Assembly (NCBI RefSeq): GCF_023072615.1
Contig: NZ_JAKNRW010000002.1
Coordinates: forward strand, 410,299 to 474,298
Origin: Pseudomonas violetae
GTDB taxonomy: Bacteria > Pseudomonadota > Gammaproteobacteria > Pseudomonadales > Pseudomonadaceae
Reading direction: 5' to 3'
DNA: 64,000 bases
The stretch's first letter is position 1. Every line of letters starts with the position of its first letter. Under the pieces are notes generated by a model. The model was not told where the DNA came from. It worked only from the letters and a program-made list of their open reading frames with translations, and did no database searches. A program made the position numbers and the translations under genes. This document shows positions 26,568 to 35,831 of the stretch, piece after piece.

Positions 26568-26760
26568 GGTTGATCCTCGATAAATGTCGTAGTACCTGAA
26601 CTCCGACTGCGCGGCTCGAAAATCATTCATTCAGGGCGCGATGATTTGCTGGCACCGGCAAAAATGCTCCATTCATACAATCATGCCAGCCCATGGCTGA
26701 CGCATCCCGTTACAGGCTTTATCCTTGTCGCCCCCGCCGTACCGAGTTCTGGAGTAAGCC

Positions 26761-28572
26761 ATGCCCCATGAAGGCAACCTGTTGCAAGCCGCTGTCGTTT
26801 TTCTGTTCGCGGCGGTGCTGACCGTGCCCCTGGCCAAGCGCCTGCAACTGGGGGCGGTGCTGGGCTATCTGTTTGCGGGAGTGATCATCGGCCCGTCGGT
26901 GTTGGGCCTGATTGGCAATCCGCAGAGCGTCAGCCATATTTCCGAACTAGGGGTGGTGTTGCTGTTGTTCATCATTGGCTTGGAGTTATCACCACGAAGG
27001 TTGTGGGTGATGCGTAAATCAGTATTTGGCGTCGGCCTGGCGCAGGTACTGCTGACCGGCTCGGTGATTGGCGTGACCGCCTTGTTCATGTTCGGCCAGC
27101 CGCTGAACAGTGCCATCGTGCTGGGCCTCGGCCTCGCCCTCTCCTCCACCGCCTTTGGCCTGCAGAGCCTGGCCGAGCGCAAGGAACTGACCAGCCCCCA
27201 CGGCCGACTGGCCTTTGCGATCCTGCTGTTCCAGGACATCGCGGCGATCCCGCTGATCGCCATGGTGCCGTTGCTGGCGGGCGGCGATCACACCTCCACT
27301 GCCGCCGAGGATATCAATCACGGGTTGCGGGTGCTGGGCAGTATCGCGGTGGTGGTGATCGGCGGGCGCTACCTGTTGCGTCCGGTGTTCCGCGTGGTGG
27401 CCCGGACGGGGCTGCCGGAAGTGTCCACCGCCACCGCGTTGCTGGTGGTGATTGGCACGGCGTGGCTGATGGACCTGGTCGGCGTGTCCATGGCCCTTGG
27501 CGCGTTTCTCGCCGGATTGCTCTTGGCAGACTCAGAGTATCGCCACGAACTCGAAGCGCAGATCGAACCGTTCAAGGGTCTGCTGTTGGGCCTGTTTTTC
27601 ATCAGCGTGGGCATGGGCGCGAACCTGAGCCTGCTCCTGAGTGCGCCGATCACGGTGCTGGGCTTGACCCTGCTGCTGATCGCCATCAAATTGCCCCTGC
27701 TGTTTGTGGTTGGACGGCTGGCGGGTGGCCTGGGCAAGGTCAGTGCTATTCGCCTGGGTATCGTGCTGGCGGCGGGCGGTGAATTCGCCTTTGTCGTGTT
27801 CAAGATAGGTCGCGACCAGGGCCTGTTCGAGCCGCGCCTGTACGATTTGCTGGTGTTGACCATCACCTTGTCCATGGCCGTGACCCCCCTGCTATTGCTG
27901 GTTTGCGCCCGGCTGGTGAGCCCGAAGGTGCAGCCGGTGATGGTGCCGGAGCAGTTTCGGGAAATCGACACCGACACCCCGCGAGTGGTGATCGCCGGCA
28001 TGGGCCGCATGGGGCAGATCGTCGCACGGATCCTGCGAGCACAGAACATCAGGTTCGTCGCCCTCGACACTTCAGTGGAAACTATCGAATTGTCTCGCAG
28101 CTTTGGCGGAGTGCCAGTGTTCTACGGCGATCCGATGCGCCCGGAAATCCTCAGCGCTGCCAAGGTCGAACAGGCTGAATATTTTGTGATTGCCACCGAT
28201 GACCCGGACGCCAACATCAAGACCGCCGAGCTGGTCCACAAGCTCTACCCGCACATCAAGATCATCGCCCGCGCCCGTAACCGCCAGCATGTGCACCGGC
28301 TGGTGGACCTCGGCGCCGAGGCGATTCGGGAAACCTACTATTCGAGCCTGGAAATGAGCCGCCGCACGCTGGTAGGGCTGGGCCTGACACAGGCCCAGGC
28401 CGATGCACGGATTAAACGCTTCAAACATCATGATGAGCAGGTGCTGGAAGCCCAGCATTCGATTTATGACGATGAGGCCAAGGTACTACAGACGGCGCAG
28501 GAAGCCAGGGCGGAATTGGCGAAGCTGTTTGAGTCGGATCAGCTGGAGGAGGAGAAATTGGGCAAGGTTTAA
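26761..28572 (+). CDS. Kef-type K+/H+ antiporter (CPA2) with TrkA-N domain
   Basis: 603 residues. About 12-13 TM segments at 1-385, including LQLGAVLGYLFAGVIIGPSVLG, LLLFIIGLELSPRRLW, GLALSSTAFGLQSLAE and FAILLFQDIAAIPLIA, where Gln-Asp lie in the ion path. Then a cytosolic RCK/TrkA-N nucleotide-binding domain from about 400 (RVVIAGMGRMGQIVARIL). KefB/KefC-type potassium efflux systems protect against electrophiles under glutathione control. No KefG/KefF ancillary subunit gene is adjacent. The next gene follows after 60 bases. Confidence 0.9.
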   Translation: MPHEGNLLQAAVVFLFAAVLTVPLAKRLQLGAVLGYLFAGVIIGPSVLGLIGNPQSVSHISELGVVLLLFIIGLELSPRRLWVMRKSVFGVGLAQVLLTGSVIGVTALFMFGQPLNSAIVLGLGLALSSTAFGLQSLAERKELTSPHGRLAFAILLFQDIAAIPLIAMVPLLAGGDHTSTAAEDINHGLRVLGSIAVVVIGGRYLLRPVFRVVARTGLPEVSTATALLVVIGTAWLMDLVGVSMALGAFLAGLLLADSEYRHELEAQIEPFKGLLLGLFFISVGMGANLSLLLSAPITVLGLTLLLIAIKLPLLFVVGRLAGGLGKVSAIRLGIVLAAGGEFAFVVFKIGRDQGLFEPRLYDLLVLTITLSMAVTPLLLLVCARLVSPKVQPVMVPEQFREIDTDTPRVVIAGMGRMGQIVARILRAQNIRFVALDTSVETIELSRSFGGVPVFYGDPMRPEILSAAKVEQAEYFVIATDDPDANIKTAELVHKLYPHIKIIARARNRQHVHRLVDLGAEAIRETYYSSLEMSRRTLVGLGLTQAQADARIKRFKHHDEQVLEAQHSIYDDEAKVLQTAQEARAELAKLFESDQLEEEKLGKV

Positions 28573-28632
28573 GTGCTTCGGCGAATGATGGACCGTTATC
28601 TCAAGCAGGCTCACACAATAAAGGAACCCGCA

Positions 28633-29733
28633 ATGGCTGCTGACACACCCGCTCCTGCGCTCAAAGAAATCTTCAACGCCGAGCGCCTCCGGCACATCGC
28701 TACCGAGATGAGCGCGGTCTATCCCGAGTTCAACACCAAGGCTTTTCTGAAAATGGCCAACGAAGGCCTCGCAGAGTTATCGATCATGCAGCGCATGGCT
28801 CGGGTCAGCGAATGCCTGCACGCGGTACTGCCACTGAGTTACCAGGACTCTCTGACAGTTCTGTGCGCCCTCGCCCCACGCTTGAACAGCGGATTCGTCA
28901 GCATTTCATTACCGCATTATGTCGCGACCTATGGTAGCCATGCCTTCGATCAGTCCATGGCGGCCCTGAAGTACTTCACCTCGTTCGGTTCATCGGAGTT
29001 TGCGATTCGACATTTCCTGCGCAGCGATTTCGAGCGCACCCTGGCGGTGATGCACCAATGGTCGCTGGATGAAAACGAGCACGTGCGGCGCCTGGCGAGC
29101 GAAGGCAGCCGGCCGCGGTTGCCCTGGTCCTTCCGGCTGGAGCGGGTTCAGGCTGACCCGAGCCTGGCAGCGGCAATCCTCGACAACCTCAAGGCCGACA
29201 ACAGCCTCTACGTGCGCAAGTCCGTGGCCAATCATTTGAACGACATCACCAAGGAGCATCCCGACTGGGTGCTGGACCTGATCGAGGGCTGGTCGCTTGA
29301 GAACCGGCACACCGCGTGGGTTGCCAAACACGCCCTGCGCAGCCTGATCAAGCAAGGCAACCGGCGGGCGCTGGCGATCATCGGTGCAGGCGGCAAGGCC
29401 GAGGTCGAGATCACTCAGGTACGAGTCGAACCGGCAGTAATCAGGCTCGGCGAGAAGATCACCTTGTCGTTTGCCATGCAGTCCACGGTCGAGCACAGCC
29501 AGCGGCTGGTGATCGATTATGCGATCGACTACGTCAAGGGCAATGGCAGCACCTCGGCAAAGGTGTTCAAGCTCAAGGCGCTGACCCTGGCCGGCAAGGC
29601 CTGCGAGCAAGTTACGCGCAGCCAACAGATCAAAGAGCTCACCACACGCCGGCATTACGCAGGCAAGCACGCAGTGCACGTGATGGTGAACGGCGAGCGG
29701 CTGGCGACAACGGCCTTCGAAATCCTCCCCTGA
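28633..29733 (+). CDS. AlkD-like DNA alkylation repair family protein
   Basis: 366 residues, all-helical HEAT-repeat protein. The stretch HFLRSDFERTLAVMHQWSLDENEHVRRLASEGSRPRLPWSF is characteristic of the DNA alkylation repair family related to AlkC/AlkD, followed by KSVANHLNDITKEHPDWVLDL and a C-terminal beta domain (VIRLGEKITLSFAMQST). AlkC-type members carry such an extra beta (Ig-like) domain, so this may be AlkC-like: a glycosylase removing 3-methyladenine or 3-methylcytosine. The start at 28633 is preceded by AAGGAA; the upstream in-frame codons are in the gap after the antiporter. Confidence 0.8.
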   Translation: MAADTPAPALKEIFNAERLRHIATEMSAVYPEFNTKAFLKMANEGLAELSIMQRMARVSECLHAVLPLSYQDSLTVLCALAPRLNSGFVSISLPHYVATYGSHAFDQSMAALKYFTSFGSSEFAIRHFLRSDFERTLAVMHQWSLDENEHVRRLASEGSRPRLPWSFRLERVQADPSLAAAILDNLKADNSLYVRKSVANHLNDITKEHPDWVLDLIEGWSLENRHTAWVAKHALRSLIKQGNRRALAIIGAGGKAEVEITQVRVEPAVIRLGEKITLSFAMQSTVEHSQRLVIDYAIDYVKGNGSTSAKVFKLKALTLAGKACEQVTRSQQIKELTTRRHYAGKHAVHVMVNGERLATTAFEILP

Positions 29734-29750
29734 AACACAAATCCCTTGCA

Positions 29751-29844
29751 GGCGCGAGCTTGCTCGCAATGAAGGTGAACGACAACGCGCGACAACAGGC
29801 TTACCGCTGCGACCTCAAGTCCATCGCGAGCAAGCTTGCGCCTA
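29751..29844. repeat. REP-like inverted repeat pair
   Basis: GGCGCGAGCTTGCTCGCAAT and its partner ATCGCGAGCAAGCTTGCGCC face each other over about 55 bases, between convergent genes. Confidence 0.75.
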
Positions 29845-29853
29845 AATTGCAGG

Positions 29854-30744
29854 TCAATCCGTGCCCAGCAGCAACCCCTGCTCGCTCTCACACAACGCCA
29901 CCACGTAGTCCCACAACACCCGCAGCCGCACCGACTTGTGCAGCTCGCGGCGGGTGCTGATCCAGTAGCTGCGCAAAATGCTTTCATCCGGTAGTAACGG
30001 TACCAACCCCGGGTCGGCACTGGCCATGTAGCAAGGCAGCACGGCGATCCCCAGTCCCGAGCGCGCCGCCTGTTGCTGGGCAATAACGCTGGTGCTGTGG
30101 AAGACCACTTGGGGGTTGCGGCAAAAACTGTTGAGAAACATCAGCTCCTGGCTGAACAGCAAGTCGTCGACATAGCCGATCCAGGCATGCCGGCCGAGGT
30201 CTTCGCGGCTGCGCAGCGGCGGTGCGCGATCGAGGTAGTCCTGGCTGGCGTAGAGCGCCAGGCGATAGTCCGTGAGTTTGCGGGTCACCAGCATGTCCGC
30301 CGCCGGCCGTTCGAGGTGGATGCTGATCTCGGCTTCGCGGTTAAGGATACTGACAAAACGCGGCACCGCCACCAGCTCCACTTCCAGCCCGGGATAACGC
30401 TCGAACAGGCCATTCAAGCGACTGGCGAGGAACACGATGCCCAGTCCTTCGGTCACCCCCACGCGGATTTTGCCGAGGGGCACCGTCGATTGGGTCATTT
30501 CTTCCTGGGCCAGCAACGCGACGTTTTCCATCGCCTCGGCATGTTTAAGCAGCGCTTCGCCGGCAGGTGTCATCTGGTACCCCTGGGCGTGCTGGACGAA
30601 CAGCGCCGTCCCCAGGCTTTTTTCAATGGCTTCGATATGCCGGGCGACGGTGGCATGGGTGGTGTTCAAACGACGGGCCGCGGTGAGCAATCGCTTGCTG
30701 CGCTGGAGCTCAAGAAAAAACCGCACGTCATTCCAGTCGAACAT
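29854..30744 (-). CDS. LysR-family transcriptional regulator
   Basis: 296 residues. HTH at the N-terminus: WNDVRFFLELQRSKRLLTAARRL and THATVARHIEAIEKSLG. Effector domain from about 90 (GKIRVGVTEGLGIVFLASRL). Divergent from a GMC oxidoreductase gene with a 123-base gap, the usual arrangement for a LysR protein and its target. Presumably responds to the substrate of the GMC/MHS genes, identity unknown. Confidence 0.88.
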   Translation of the reverse strand: MFDWNDVRFFLELQRSKRLLTAARRLNTTHATVARHIEAIEKSLGTALFVQHAQGYQMTPAGEALLKHAEAMENVALLAQEEMTQSTVPLGKIRVGVTEGLGIVFLASRLNGLFERYPGLEVELVAVPRFVSILNREAEISIHLERPAADMLVTRKLTDYRLALYASQDYLDRAPPLRSREDLGRHAWIGYVDDLLFSQELMFLNSFCRNPQVVFHSTSVIAQQQAARSGLGIAVLPCYMASADPGLVPLLPDESILRSYWISTRRELHKSVRLRVLWDYVVALCESEQGLLLGTD

Positions 30745-30867
30745 CGATCGTCCTCAAGCCGCGCTGTTTAAAAACGCACAGCCGCTGCGCAAAAATTAAC
30801 ATTCTTTAAACGAAAGCTAACAACTAGGATGACTGACAACAAGAACAACAACAATACGAGGTCAGGG

Positions 30868-32514
30868 ATGCCGACTTCCCTTGATGAATACGACTACGTG
30901 GTGGTCGGGGCCGGTCCGGCCGGTTGTTTGCTTGCCAACCGACTCTCAGCCAACCCGCAGCATCGGGTGCTGCTGCTCGAAGCTGGCGGTCGCGATAACT
31001 ATGCGTGGATTCACATCCCGGTGGGTTACCTGTTCTGTATCGGTAACCCGCGTACCGACTGGTGCTTCAAGACCGAGGCGCAACCCGGTCTGCAGGGTCG
31101 CGCCCTGAGCTATCCCCGGGGCAAGGTCCTGGGCGGGTGCTCCTCGATCAACGGCATGATCTACATGCGCGGCCAGGCCGGCGACTACGACGGCTGGGCG
31201 GCAGATGGCAACCCAGGCTGGAGCTGGAGTGAGGTGTTGCCGCTGTTCAAGAAAAGTGAAGACCACTTTGCCGGCGACTCGCAGTTTCATGGCGCCGCCG
31301 GGGAATGGCGGATCGAACGCCAGAGGCTGTCCTGGCCGATTCTGGACGCGTTTCGTAGCGCCGCCGAACAGAGCGGAATTGCCAGCATCGATGATTTCAA
31401 CCAGGGCGACAACGAAGGCTGCGCTTACTTCCAGGTCAATCAGAAGGCCGGGATCCGCTGGAATGCGGCCAAGGCCTTTCTCAAACCTGTGCGTCACCGG
31501 CCCAATCTCACGGTATTGACCGACGTCGAAGTCGATCGCGTACAACTTGAGAATGGCCGCGCCTCAGCGGTCATCAGTCGTTGCCAGGGCCAACCAAGAA
31601 CCTTCAGGGCTCGCCAGGAGATCATACTGTGCGCAGGCGCCGTCGGGTCACCGAGCATTCTGCAACGCTCGGGCATCGGCTCTCGCCCGCTGCTGCAATC
31701 ACTCGGTATCGGTGTGGTCCATGAGCTGCCGGGCGTTGGCGGCAACCTGCAGGATCACCTGCAACTGCGGCTGATCTACAAGCTGGAAAACGCCCGCACC
31801 CTGAACCAGATCGCAGGCAGTGTGTGGGGCAAGATGGGCATGGGCCTGCGCTACCTTTACAACCGCAGCGGACCGCTGTCGATGGCGCCGAGCCAGTTGG
31901 GCGCTTTTGCCCGGTCGGGGCCCGAGCAGACCTCGGCCAATCTCGAGTATCACGTGCAGCCCCTGTCGCTGGAGCGCTTCGGCGAGCCGTTGCACGCCTT
32001 TCCTGCCTTCACCGCATCGGTGTGTGATCTGCGCCCCAACAGTCGTGGTCGCGTGGAAATCCGCAGCGCTAATGCCCAGGACGCGCCGCTGATCCAGCCC
32101 AATTACTTGAGTCACCCGGAAGATTTGCGGGTCGCGGCGGACGCCATTCGCCTGACCCGGCGCATCGTGGCGGCACCGGCCCTTGCTCACTTCAAGCCGG
32201 TGGAGTATCTGCCGGGGGACCGTTTGCAAAGCGAGGAACAATTGCACGAAGCCGCCGCGCGCATTGGCACGACGATTTTTCACCCGGTGGGTACCTGCCG
32301 CATGGGCAATGACCGGGACGCAGTGGTCGACGCGCAACTCAAGGTGCATGGCATACCCGGCCTGCGCATTGCCGACGCTTCGATCATGCCCAGAATCACC
32401 TCCGGCAACACCTGTTCGCCTACGCTGATGATCGCGGAAAAAGCCGCTGAATTGATCCTGAACCCCGCTACAAGGAGTATCAACACGCCAAAGGAACGGG
32501 TCACCACCACCTGA
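30868..32514 (+). CDS. GMC-family FAD oxidoreductase (alcohol/choline dehydrogenase-like)
   Basis: 548 residues. FAD site YVVVGAGPAGCLLANRLS, GMC signature 1 region PRGKVLGGCSSINGMIYMRG, signature 2 near GAVGSPSILQRSGIG, catalytic His in HPVGTCRMG and Asn in ITSGNTCSPTLMIAEKAAE. I prefer the ATG at 30868 because GAGGTCAGGG lies just before it; an upstream ATG at 30829 would add a 13-residue Asn-rich tail. Oxidises a primary or secondary alcohol with electrons to a quinone or O2. Clustered with a transporter and an L-lactate dehydrogenase, suggesting stepwise oxidation of a small alcohol or hydroxy acid (inference). Confidence 0.88.
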   Translation: MPTSLDEYDYVVVGAGPAGCLLANRLSANPQHRVLLLEAGGRDNYAWIHIPVGYLFCIGNPRTDWCFKTEAQPGLQGRALSYPRGKVLGGCSSINGMIYMRGQAGDYDGWAADGNPGWSWSEVLPLFKKSEDHFAGDSQFHGAAGEWRIERQRLSWPILDAFRSAAEQSGIASIDDFNQGDNEGCAYFQVNQKAGIRWNAAKAFLKPVRHRPNLTVLTDVEVDRVQLENGRASAVISRCQGQPRTFRARQEIILCAGAVGSPSILQRSGIGSRPLLQSLGIGVVHELPGVGGNLQDHLQLRLIYKLENARTLNQIAGSVWGKMGMGLRYLYNRSGPLSMAPSQLGAFARSGPEQTSANLEYHVQPLSLERFGEPLHAFPAFTASVCDLRPNSRGRVEIRSANAQDAPLIQPNYLSHPEDLRVAADAIRLTRRIVAAPALAHFKPVEYLPGDRLQSEEQLHEAAARIGTTIFHPVGTCRMGNDRDAVVDAQLKVHGIPGLRIADASIMPRITSGNTCSPTLMIAEKAAELILNPATRSINTPKERVTTT

Positions 32515-32527
32515 GAATAACCGCCGC

Positions 32528-32606
32528 GTAGGAGCTGCCGGAGGCTGCGATCTTGTGATCTTAAAAAGCAACAGCAAAAGATCACAGCCTTCGGCAGCGC
32601 CTACAG
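32528..32606. repeat. Inverted repeat of a second family
   Basis: GTAGGAGCTGCCGGAGGCTG and CAGCCTTCGGCAGCGCCTAC form a long hairpin around GATC-rich centres (GATCTTGTGATC and its complement). This differs in core from the GCGAGC REP type and separates the GMC and MHS genes. Confidence 0.7.
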
Positions 32607-32704
32607 GGGACACATGCACCACCTACATCGAAGTACCGGCACCAGCCCATAAGGCCGGCGCCGACAGTGGAACAACAAAAACAATCACTGTAAGGGATAC
32701 CGAT

Positions 32705-34327
32705 ATGTCAGAACATGTTCAGCCGCTGGAGCCCGTGGGCCGCGCCGAGATTGGTCACGACACCCGCAAGGTCATCTTCGCTTCGTCACTCGGAACGGTC
32801 TTCGAGTGGTACGACTTTTTCCTCTACGGCGCTCTCGCGGCGGTGATTAGCAAACAGTTCTTCGCCGGGGTCAATGACACCACGGCGTTCATCTTCGCCC
32901 TGATGGCCTTCGCGGCAGGTTTCATCGTGCGGCCATTCGGCGCACTGGTATTCGGGCGACTGGGGGACATGATCGGGCGCAAGTACACCTTCCTTGCCAC
33001 TATCGTCCTGATGGGCCTAGCGACTTTCTGCGTCGGCCTGCTGCCCACCTACGCCAGTATCGGCATTGCCGCACCCATCATCCTGGTACTGCTGCGCATG
33101 CTCCAGGGCCTGGCCTTGGGCGGTGAATACGGCGGCGCGGCCACCTACGTGGCGGAACACGCGCCGATCGGCAAGCGTGGCTTCCACACCAGCTGGATCC
33201 AGTCGACCGCGACCCTCGGCCTGCTGCTGTCTCTGCTGGTGGTACTGGGTTGCCGCTACTTCACCGGCGACCAGTTCGAAGTCTGGGGCTGGCGGATTCC
33301 GTTCCTGTTTTCCATCGTGCTGCTGGGTATCTCCACCTGGATTCGCCTGAGCCTGCATGAATCCCCCTCATTCGTGAAAATGAAAGAGGAAGGCAAACTC
33401 TGCAAGCAGCCGATTCGTGACTCCTTCGGCAAATGGGAAAACCTCAAGGTGGTGCTGATCGCCCTGTTCAGCATCAACGCCGGTCAGGCAGTAACGTTTT
33501 ATGCGGCGCAATTTTATGTGTTGTTCTTCCTCACCCAGTTCCTGAAGATGGACCCGGCCTTGGCCAACAGCCTGCTGATCATCAGCGTGATCATCGGCGC
33601 ACCGTTCTTCATCTTCTTCGGCTGGCTGTCGGACAAGGTCGGGCGCAAACCGGTGCTGATGCTCGGCCTGCTGCTGGCCACTGCACTGTACTTCCCGATA
33701 TTCAAATCCCTGGCGCACTACGCCAATCCGGCCATCGACCAGGCCAGCCAACAGGCGCCAATCACTGTGCTGGCCGACCCGGACACCTGCACGTTCCAGT
33801 TCGATCCGGTGGGTAAAGCGAAATTCGACAGTCCGTGCGACAAGGTCAAGACCTTCCTGGTCAAACAGGGCCTACCCTACAGCAGCGCCCCGGCCCCCGC
33901 TGGCAGCGCCGTCCAAGTCAGTGTTGGCGACGTGAAGATCGACGGCTATGACGAAGCCGCCCTGCGCGGTGCGATCACCCTGGCCGGTTATCCGTCTCAG
34001 GCGGACGTCCAACTGATCAACAAACCAATGATCGTCGCATTGATCGTCGCGCTGATCGTCATCTCCGCCATGTGCTACGGCCCGCTGGCAGCATTGATGG
34101 TCGAGCTGTTCCCGACGCGCATCCGCTACACTTCGATGTCCCTGCCTTATCACATTGGCAACGGCTGGTTCGGCGGTTTCCTGCCGACGGTGTCGTTTGC
34201 GCTGGTGGTGTACACCGGGGATATTTTCTACGGGCTCTGGTACCCGGTATTGATCACCGGGGTGAGCCTGGTGGTGGGCATGATCTGTTTGCGTGAGACG
34301 AAAAACGTCGACCTGGACACCAACTGA
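32705..34327 (+). CDS. MFS transporter, metabolite:H+ symporter (MHS) family
   Basis: 540 residues with 12 TM segments. Family marks are ASSLGTVFEWYDFFLYG, RPFGALVFGRLGDMIGRKYTF, GGEYGGAATYVAEHAP, and late RIRYTSMSLPYHIGNGWFGG. Unlike ordinary MHS proteins (about 430-450 residues), it has a polar insert of about 90 residues between helices near 355-440, with two Cys (DTCTF, SPCDKVK) that could form a disulfide if the loop is periplasmic. The start at 32705 follows AAGGGATACCGAT. Imports an organic acid or similar solute, probably the substrate of the neighbouring oxidoreductases. Confidence 0.88.
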   Translation: MSEHVQPLEPVGRAEIGHDTRKVIFASSLGTVFEWYDFFLYGALAAVISKQFFAGVNDTTAFIFALMAFAAGFIVRPFGALVFGRLGDMIGRKYTFLATIVLMGLATFCVGLLPTYASIGIAAPIILVLLRMLQGLALGGEYGGAATYVAEHAPIGKRGFHTSWIQSTATLGLLLSLLVVLGCRYFTGDQFEVWGWRIPFLFSIVLLGISTWIRLSLHESPSFVKMKEEGKLCKQPIRDSFGKWENLKVVLIALFSINAGQAVTFYAAQFYVLFFLTQFLKMDPALANSLLIISVIIGAPFFIFFGWLSDKVGRKPVLMLGLLLATALYFPIFKSLAHYANPAIDQASQQAPITVLADPDTCTFQFDPVGKAKFDSPCDKVKTFLVKQGLPYSSAPAPAGSAVQVSVGDVKIDGYDEAALRGAITLAGYPSQADVQLINKPMIVALIVALIVISAMCYGPLAALMVELFPTRIRYTSMSLPYHIGNGWFGGFLPTVSFALVVYTGDIFYGLWYPVLITGVSLVVGMICLRETKNVDLDTN

Positions 34328-34383
34328 CAGCAGACGGAAAAAACGCCCCGCACACGCGGGTAATGCTATCCAGTTAAGGCTTT

Positions 34384-34483
34384 TGTAGGAGCGAGCTTGC
34401 TCGCGAAAAACTCATAGACACCGCGTTTAACCAGGCTTAACGCGTTATCGTTGACGTTTTTCGCGAGCAAGCTCGCTCCTACA
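34384..34483. repeat. REP-type long inverted repeat
   Basis: The arms TGTAGGAGCGAGCTTGCTCG and CGAGCAAGCTCGCTCCTACA are perfect complements about 55 bases apart. The same unit appears at 35729-35821, so lldD is bracketed by two copies in the same orientation. Confidence 0.82.
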
Positions 34484-34568
34484 GTGGTCGGTATTCGTTT
34501 AACTGAAGAGTATTTCGTTAACCTGAGCACATGGGTCATCGCAATCACCAGACCGAGGCAGCGTCTTC

Positions 34569-35714
34569 ATGATCATTTCATCTGCGTCCGACTATCGCGA
34601 AGCGGCGCGCCGCAAACTCCCGCGCTTCTTGTTCGATTACATCGACGGTGGGGCTTATGCAGAGCATACGTTGCGGGCCAATAGCGCCGACCTGAGCGGC
34701 ATCAGCCTGCGACAGCGGATTCTCAAAAACGTCGAAACCCTGAGCCTGGAGACGACCCTCTTCGAGCAGAAACTCGCCATGCCAATCGTCTTGGCGCCGG
34801 TCGGCCTGACGGGCATGTTTGCCCGTCGTGGTGAGGTACAGGCAGTGAGGGCCGCGCAAAACAAAGGCATCCCCTTGTGCCTTTCCACGGTATCGGTGTG
34901 CTCGATCGAAGAAGTCGTCGCCCAGAGCCAACAATCGATCTGGTTTCAGCTGTATGTGCTCAAGGATCGCGGCTTCATGAAAAACGCGCTCGAACGCGCC
35001 AAGGCTGCCGGCGTGAAGAATCTGGTGTTCACCGTTGACATGCCGACTCCCGGCGCGCGCTATCGCGATGCACACTCGGGTATGTCCGGTCCGTTTGCGT
35101 CGTCACGGCGAATGCTTCAGGCCATGACCCGGCCCGACTGGGCGTTCAACGTCGGCCTCATGGGCCGCCCACATGACCTGGGAAACATTTCCAGATACCT
35201 CGGCAAGGCCGTGACCCTCGAGGACTACATGGGCTGGCTGGCCAACAACTTCGACCCGTCGATCAGCTGGAGTGACCTGGAGTGGATTCGCGAGTTCTGG
35301 CAAGGGCCGATGATCATCAAGGGCATCCTCGATCCCCAGGATGCCAGGGACGCTGTCAGCTTCGGAGCCGATGGCATTGTCGTATCGAACCACGGCGGCC
35401 GCCAACTGGACGGCGTCCTCTCTACCGCCCGGGCATTGCCACCCATCGTGCAGGCCGTGGGGAATGACCTGAGCGTTTTGGTTGACTCGGGAATTCGCTC
35501 GGGGTTGGACGTTGTGCGCATGCTCGCACTGGGTGCCAAAGGCGTCCTGCTGGGACGATCGATGGCCTACGCTCTGGCCGCCGATGGTCAGCGCGGGGTG
35601 GAAAACATGCTGGATATCTTTGCCCGGGAAATGCGCGTGGCAATGACATTGACCGGGGTGACGTCGATCGATCAGATCGACGAAACCACGTTGGTGCAGG
35701 CACAGCTTCTGTAA
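34569..35714 (+). CDS. lldD: FMN-dependent L-lactate dehydrogenase
   Basis: 381 residues, (S)-2-hydroxy-acid dehydrogenase family: [64 protein letters not shown], and the active-site signature [10 protein letters not shown] with the catalytic His. Membrane-associated, oxidises L-lactate to pyruvate and feeds electrons to the respiratory chain. There is no lldP or lldR beside it; instead it lies downstream of a GMC/MHS pair, framed by REP repeats, so it may have its own promoter. Confidence 0.93.
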   Translation: MIISSASDYREAARRKLPRFLFDYIDGGAYAEHTLRANSADLSGISLRQRILKNVETLSLETTLFEQKLAMPIVLAPVGLTGMFARRGEVQAVRAAQNKGIPLCLSTVSVCSIEEVVAQSQQSIWFQLYVLKDRGFMKNALERAKAAGVKNLVFTVDMPTPGARYRDAHSGMSGPFASSRRMLQAMTRPDWAFNVGLMGRPHDLGNISRYLGKAVTLEDYMGWLANNFDPSISWSDLEWIREFWQGPMIIKGILDPQDARDAVSFGADGIVVSNHGGRQLDGVLSTARALPPIVQAVGNDLSVLVDSGIRSGLDVVRMLALGAKGVLLGRSMAYALAADGQRGVENMLDIFAREMRVAMTLTGVTSIDQIDETTLVQAQLL

Positions 35715-35728
35715 GACTCTGTTTCGAC

Positions 35729-35821
35729 TGTAGGAGCGAGCTTGCTCGCGAAAAAACCAGAGAACACCCCGGGGTGTCAGCGTCATCGTTGACCACTCTC
35801 GCGAGTGAGCTCGCGCCTACA
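35729..35821. repeat. REP-type long inverted repeat
   Basis: TGTAGGAGCGAGCTTGCTCG and a slightly changed return arm (CTCGCGAGTGAGCTCGCGCC). Between lldD and the decayed TonB receptor. Confidence 0.75.
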
Positions 35822-35831
35822 ATTGCGCCTC

